From contig CAAFLY010000318.1 in NCBI GenBank assembly GCA_900763885.1, positions 1 through 8,986 on the forward strand: DNA of 8,986 bases. Reading direction: 5' to 3'. The notes below the pieces were generated by a model. It ran no database searches and was not told the origin of the DNA. It saw only the letters and a list, made by a program, of their open reading frames with translations. A program made the position numbers and the translations under genes. The first letter of the stretch is position 1. The number at the start of each line of letters is the position of its first letter. Positions 6,581 to 8,986 of this stretch are shown one piece after another. Origin of the DNA: Clostridia bacterium. GTDB taxonomy: Bacteria > Bacillota > Clostridia > Oscillospirales > CAG-272.

Positions 6581-7258
6581 ATGGAAAACGAACGTATCAC
6601 CACACTGCGCGCCGCAGTCAAACCGTATCTGACCGACAAACGGTACGCGCATACATTGGCAGTGGAAAAGGAAGCCGCCGCGCTTGCCCGGATCTATCTG
6701 CCGGAAAAAGAGGAAAAACTCCGTATCGCCGCACTCTTACACGACATAACAAAGAAGGAGAGTACGGAGAAACAGTTGCAAATGTGCGCGGAATTTGGTA
6801 TAATGGTAGACGAGGACACCATTCTCGCACCGAAAACCTTCCATGCCAAAACCGCAGCCGCCCTTGCCGCGAGAGATTTTGCCGCGTATGCGGACGAGGA
6901 GGTCTGCCGGGGGATCCGCTATCATACAACCGGACGCGCGGACATGACCGTCTTTGAGGCCATCGTCTATCTCGCGGACTACATCGAGGAGACCCGCACC
7001 TTTGCCGACTGCGTGACCCTGCGGCAGTATTTTTACAACCGGATCGCCAAGGAAGGTACGGCAAAACGAGACATCATTCTGCGAGACACCATGATTCTGT
7101 CATTTGATATGACCATCCGCAATCTCATAGAGGAAGGCGGACTGATCGATCACGATACCATCGCCGCGCGCAATCGGTATGTCCGGCTGCGTCTGACGGT
7201 GGATCATCCCGAAAAGGCTTGTCCGGCAGCGGATAGAAACAAGGAGAATGCAGTCTGA
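6581..7258 (+). CDS. yqeK: HD-domain bis(5'-nucleosyl)-tetraphosphatase YqeK (symmetrical Ap4A hydrolase)
   Basis: YqeK proteins are metal-dependent HD hydrolases that split diadenosine tetraphosphate (Ap4A) symmetrically into two ADP, lowering this stress-linked nucleotide. Candidate metal ligands are in family order: H24 (YAHTLAVEKEA), H54-D55 (ALLHDITK), H88 (FHAKTAAALA), H115 (IRYHTTGRADMT) and D133 (IVYLADYIEETR). The protein has 225 residues, longer than the roughly 185-200 usual, owing mainly to a C-terminal tail after the last helices (RLRLTVDHPEKACPAADRNKENAV). AAGGA (6571-6575) is 5 bases before the ATG. The stop is 2 bases before the annotated LCP start, so the two genes are probably co-transcribed and coupled. 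A promoter-like sequence lies inside this gene at 6776-6804. The Ap4A role is known from characterised YqeK proteins and inferred here. Confidence 0.93.
   Translation: MENERITTLRAAVKPYLTDKRYAHTLAVEKEAAALARIYLPEKEEKLRIAALLHDITKKESTEKQLQMCAEFGIMVDEDTILAPKTFHAKTAAALAARDFAAYADEEVCRGIRYHTTGRADMTVFEAIVYLADYIEETRTFADCVTLRQYFYNRIAKEGTAKRDIILRDTMILSFDMTIRNLIEEGGLIDHDTIAARNRYVRLRLTVDHPEKACPAADRNKENAV
6776..6804 (+). promoter_or_regulatory. Candidate intragenic promoter inside yqeK, facing the LCP gene
   Basis: TTGCAA (6776-6781), a 17-base spacer, then TATAAT (6799-6804), preceded by TGG so that it also fits the extended -10 TGnTATAAT. Predicted transcription start near 6811, about 450 nt before the LCP start codon. 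The stretch encodes EFGIM and uses the Ile codon ATA, which looks scarce in these genes, where ATC predominates. Whether it is active cannot be told from sequence. Confidence 0.4.
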
Positions 7259-7260
7259 CC

Positions 7261-8715
7261 ATGCAGGAAAAGAACAACAACGAAGCAAAAAAGGACGATG
7301 TGTCCATGTACGCGCCACGGGAAGACGACATCGATGCCGTGTATGGCGCGGAAACGAAGATCTATAAGATCAAAAAGCACACGGATCCGGAGGACGACAC
7401 AACGGACACAGACGACGAGGTGTACGATCCGTACGCGGAGGAAGCGGATACGGAGGAGGACGAGCTCGGTGAGGAGGCGTTTTCGGAAAACGAAGCGTAC
7501 TTCGACGAAGCGTATTACGATGAGCTGAAGCGGAAGCAGAAGGTCCGCCGGAAAAAGGGCAGACTAAGCCGTTCCCAGCGCGGACTCATCATCGCCATCT
7601 CCATCGTGTATCTGCTCGTATTGCTGGTTGCCGCGTGGCTCATCTTCTACAGACCCGCGCAGCCGGGCGTTCACGAGGTTCCGTTTGACACCAATCCCGT
7701 CCAGCCCAACACGCCGGATACCGCAGAGACCGATCCGGCCGGCAAGCCAAAGGACAACAATGCCGTGGTCAACGGAGATTATAAGGTGGAGAAGGGCATA
7801 TACAACATTCTGCTCGTCGGGCATGACCGTGCGGCGACGCTGGCGGACGTGACGATGCTCATCAACGTGAACGAAAACAAGGGCACAATCACGGTCATGC
7901 AGATCCCGCGCGACACCTATGTGGACGACTTTGCCACGAATAAGGTCAATGCGGCGTACTCCACCTATTATGGCATGGCATTGAAGGATGGTGCGAAGGA
8001 TCCGTATCTGGCAGGCGCACAGTCGTATGCGGAGCTGCTTGAAAAAAATCTCTGCATCAATATCCACCACACGGCGGTCCTCAACCTCGACGGACTGATC
8101 AACATCGTAGACATTCTCGGCGGTGTGGAACTGTATGTGCCGCATCGGATGTACTATTCCGACCCGGAGCAGAATCTGTATATCGATCTGCAGGAGGGCT
8201 GGCAGACGCTGGACGGCAAAAAGGCAGAGGATTTCGTTCGGTTCCGTTCCGGATATGTCCAGCAGGACCTCGGCCGTATCAACGCGCAGAAGATCTTCCT
8301 GACCGCGCTGTTTGAAAAGGTCAAGGCAAGCATCAGCATCTCCAATACCGCGAAGCTGACCCAGGTGGCGGGTGAGATTTTCAACAATCTGCACACCGAT
8401 ATGACCGCGTCCGACATCATGTACTATGGCAAATTCGTCTTAGGTGTGGATCTCGCGAATCTCAATATGACCACGATCCCCGGGAATGTGCCGCAGAGCC
8501 ATTATGTCATCAACCGCAAGGCGACCATCGCGATCATCAACGAATATTTCAATATCTACAACACCCAGATCACCGATGCCATTTTCGACCGCAACGCTGT
8601 TTTCTGTCCGGCTTCCGCCAAGGGCACTGACGCCTATTACGCTGATGCAGACAAGACGCTGGATGAGATGCACAACGGTCAGGACATCAGCGACGATTCG
8701 ATTTATATTCCGTAA
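7261..8715 (+). CDS. LytR-CpsA-Psr (LCP) family cell-wall glycopolymer ligase
   Basis: LCP proteins transfer undecaprenyl-linked glycopolymers (teichoic acid, capsule or similar) to peptidoglycan on the outer membrane face. Layout of the 484 residues: cytoplasmic N-terminus 1-107, very acidic at about 41-89 and strongly basic at 90-107 (KRKQKVRRKKGRLSR); one membrane helix at about 108-130; a proline/threonine-rich linker to about 175; then the LCP domain. Its motifs include YNILLVGHDR (181-190), D196 in ADVTML, IPRDTY (215-220), VDILGGVELYVP, and the arginine-rich FVRFRSGYVQQDLGR (325-339). The RSD usual before the first metal aspartate reads LAD here. The annotated ATG is 2 bases after yqeK, with AAGGAG (7241-7246) 14 bases upstream; an in-frame ATG at 7306 has a better-spaced AAGGA, so the true start may be 15 residues later. 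The attached polymer cannot be predicted. Confidence 0.93.
   Translation: MQEKNNNEAKKDDVSMYAPREDDIDAVYGAETKIYKIKKHTDPEDDTTDTDDEVYDPYAEEADTEEDELGEEAFSENEAYFDEAYYDELKRKQKVRRKKGRLSRSQRGLIIAISIVYLLVLLVAAWLIFYRPAQPGVHEVPFDTNPVQPNTPDTAETDPAGKPKDNNAVVNGDYKVEKGIYNILLVGHDRAATLADVTMLINVNENKGTITVMQIPRDTYVDDFATNKVNAAYSTYYGMALKDGAKDPYLAGAQSYAELLEKNLCINIHHTAVLNLDGLINIVDILGGVELYVPHRMYYSDPEQNLYIDLQEGWQTLDGKKAEDFVRFRSGYVQQDLGRINAQKIFLTALFEKVKASISISNTAKLTQVAGEIFNNLHTDMTASDIMYYGKFVLGVDLANLNMTTIPGNVPQSHYVINRKATIAIINEYFNIYNTQITDAIFDRNAVFCPASAKGTDAYYADADKTLDEMHNGQDISDDSIYIP
7291..7308 (+). promoter_or_regulatory. Alternative ribosome-binding site and start within the LCP gene
   Basis: AAGGAC (7291-7296) lies 9 bases before in-frame ATG 7306. 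The upstream ATG at 7261 is 14 bases from its AAGGAG, longer than the 5-10 bases seen for the other genes here. The first 15 residues (MQEKNNNEAKKDDVS) carry no recognisable domain, so sequence alone does not decide between the starts. Confidence 0.35.
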
Positions 8716-8733
8716 AAAACACCGATATAGCAA

Positions 8734-8823
8734 GGAAACGCGTCCTTAAGGCTGTTTTTGCGCAGGAAAGGCCATAAATCCATGGCTTTAAGGGCAAAAA
8801 CACGATGAATTTCAAAGTATCCT
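8734..8823 (+). repeat. Palindromic intergenic element, copy 3 (upstream of rsfS)
   Basis: Left edge GGAAA (8734-8738); CCTTAAGG (8744-8751) where the other copies have a small dyad; main stem GTTTTTGCGC (8754-8763) / GGGCAAAAAC (8792-8801), 9 of 10 paired. The best inner helix of the three is AAAG (8767-8770) plus CCAT (8772-8775) with ATGG (8782-8785) plus CTTT (8786-8789), with G8771 bulged and loop AAATCC. The ATCCT box is at 8819-8823. It shares the 11-base CCATAAATCCA with copy 2. It occupies most of the 130-base LCP-rsfS gap; no convincing separate promoter or terminator is visible there. Confidence 0.65.
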
Positions 8824-8845
8824 AAAAAACAATAGGGAGGAAATT

Positions 8846-8986
8846 ATGGATTCCACGATGCACCCGACAGAGGAACTGCGTCTGAGCGAAAAGCCGGAAA
8901 CGCCGCGCGCGCTGGCAGAGGCAGTCGTTACCATACTGGACCGGAAAAAGGCGAGAGATATCAAGCTTCTGCACGTCGAGAAAAAA
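8846..8986 (+). CDS. rsfS: Ribosomal silencing factor RsfS (Iojap/YbeB family), 5' part only
   Basis: Only the first 47 codons are in the window and the frame stays open to the last base. The segment ALAEAVVTILDRKKARDIKLLHVEKK matches the start of RsfS, whose family pattern is a helix followed by a DKKAxDIxxLDV strand. RsfS binds uL14 (L14) on the 50S subunit and blocks 30S joining in starvation or stationary phase. About 20 extra polar residues (MDSTMHPTEELRLSEKPETP) precede the conserved helix. AGGGAGG (8834-8840) is 5 bases before the ATG. Gene order supports the call: rsfS normally follows nadD-yqeK, and in Clostridia often comes after an LCP gene. Intergenic element copy 3 lies directly upstream. 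The rest of the domain is outside the window, so integrity cannot be judged. Confidence 0.85.
   Translation, partial: MDSTMHPTEELRLSEKPETPRALAEAVVTILDRKKARDIKLLHVEKK

Noticed and set aside
6562..6957. TTG-started frame on the + strand overlapping yqeK, with GGAGAAGG (6545-6552) upstream
   Set aside because: The SD spacing looks good, but the product has no family features and is out of frame with the clear YqeK protein, which has its own AAGGA site at 6571-6575.
1..8986. CRISPR, phage-defence or other accessory system
   Set aside because: Every sizeable open frame with family motifs is a core housekeeping gene; no spaced repeat array, transposase, toxin-antitoxin pair or recombinase is present.

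Overview
The window is ordinary bacterial core-genome DNA, all genes on the + strand and tightly packed. It most resembles the Firmicutes class Clostridia, possibly an uncultured gut-type Oscillospirales or Christensenellales relative. This rests on the order smc-ftsY-rdgB / yhbY-nadD-yqeK-LCP / rsfS, on strong purine-rich Shine-Dalgarno sites, and on protein details such as an FtsY without a long acidic N-domain and a LytR-CpsA-Psr (LCP) gene between yqeK and rsfS. The lineage is inferred from gene order and style, not from a search. I see no tRNA, rRNA, CRISPR array, insertion sequence or prophage gene, and no frameshift.

Layout. Positions 1-158 hold a recognisable promoter and a leader. 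They are followed by smc (159-3779, TTG start), ftsY (3816-4802) and rdgB (about 4805-5473, touching ftsY). A 113-base gap precedes yhbY (5587-5886), nadD (5938-6543), yqeK (6581-7258) and an LCP-family cell-wall ligase (7261-8715). A 130-base gap precedes rsfS (8846 onward, cut by the window end). The genes fall into three transcription-unit-like blocks: chromosome/membrane-targeting/nucleotide sanitation; ribosome assembly, NAD synthesis, Ap4A hydrolysis and envelope; and ribosome silencing.

The most interesting signal is non-coding. Each of the three large gaps, which head the three blocks, carries a related ~90-base element (37-126, 5474-5564, 8734-8823). It has a GGAAA left edge, a 9-10 bp outer stem with a TTTTGCGC / GCGCAAAA core, an inner segment rich in AAATCCA and CTTT, and an ATCCT box 22-33 nt before the start codon. 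Copies 1 and 2 align without gaps at 51 of 66 positions over the core. One stem position has swapped A-T for T-A, which argues for a conserved paired structure. The conserved TCCT can pair with AGGA of the downstream ribosome-binding site in all three copies, so a shared leader that influences translation is possible. A dispersed palindromic intergenic repeat (REP/MITE-like) is the main alternative. A second notable signal is a near-consensus extended -10 promoter inside yqeK, upstream of the LCP gene.
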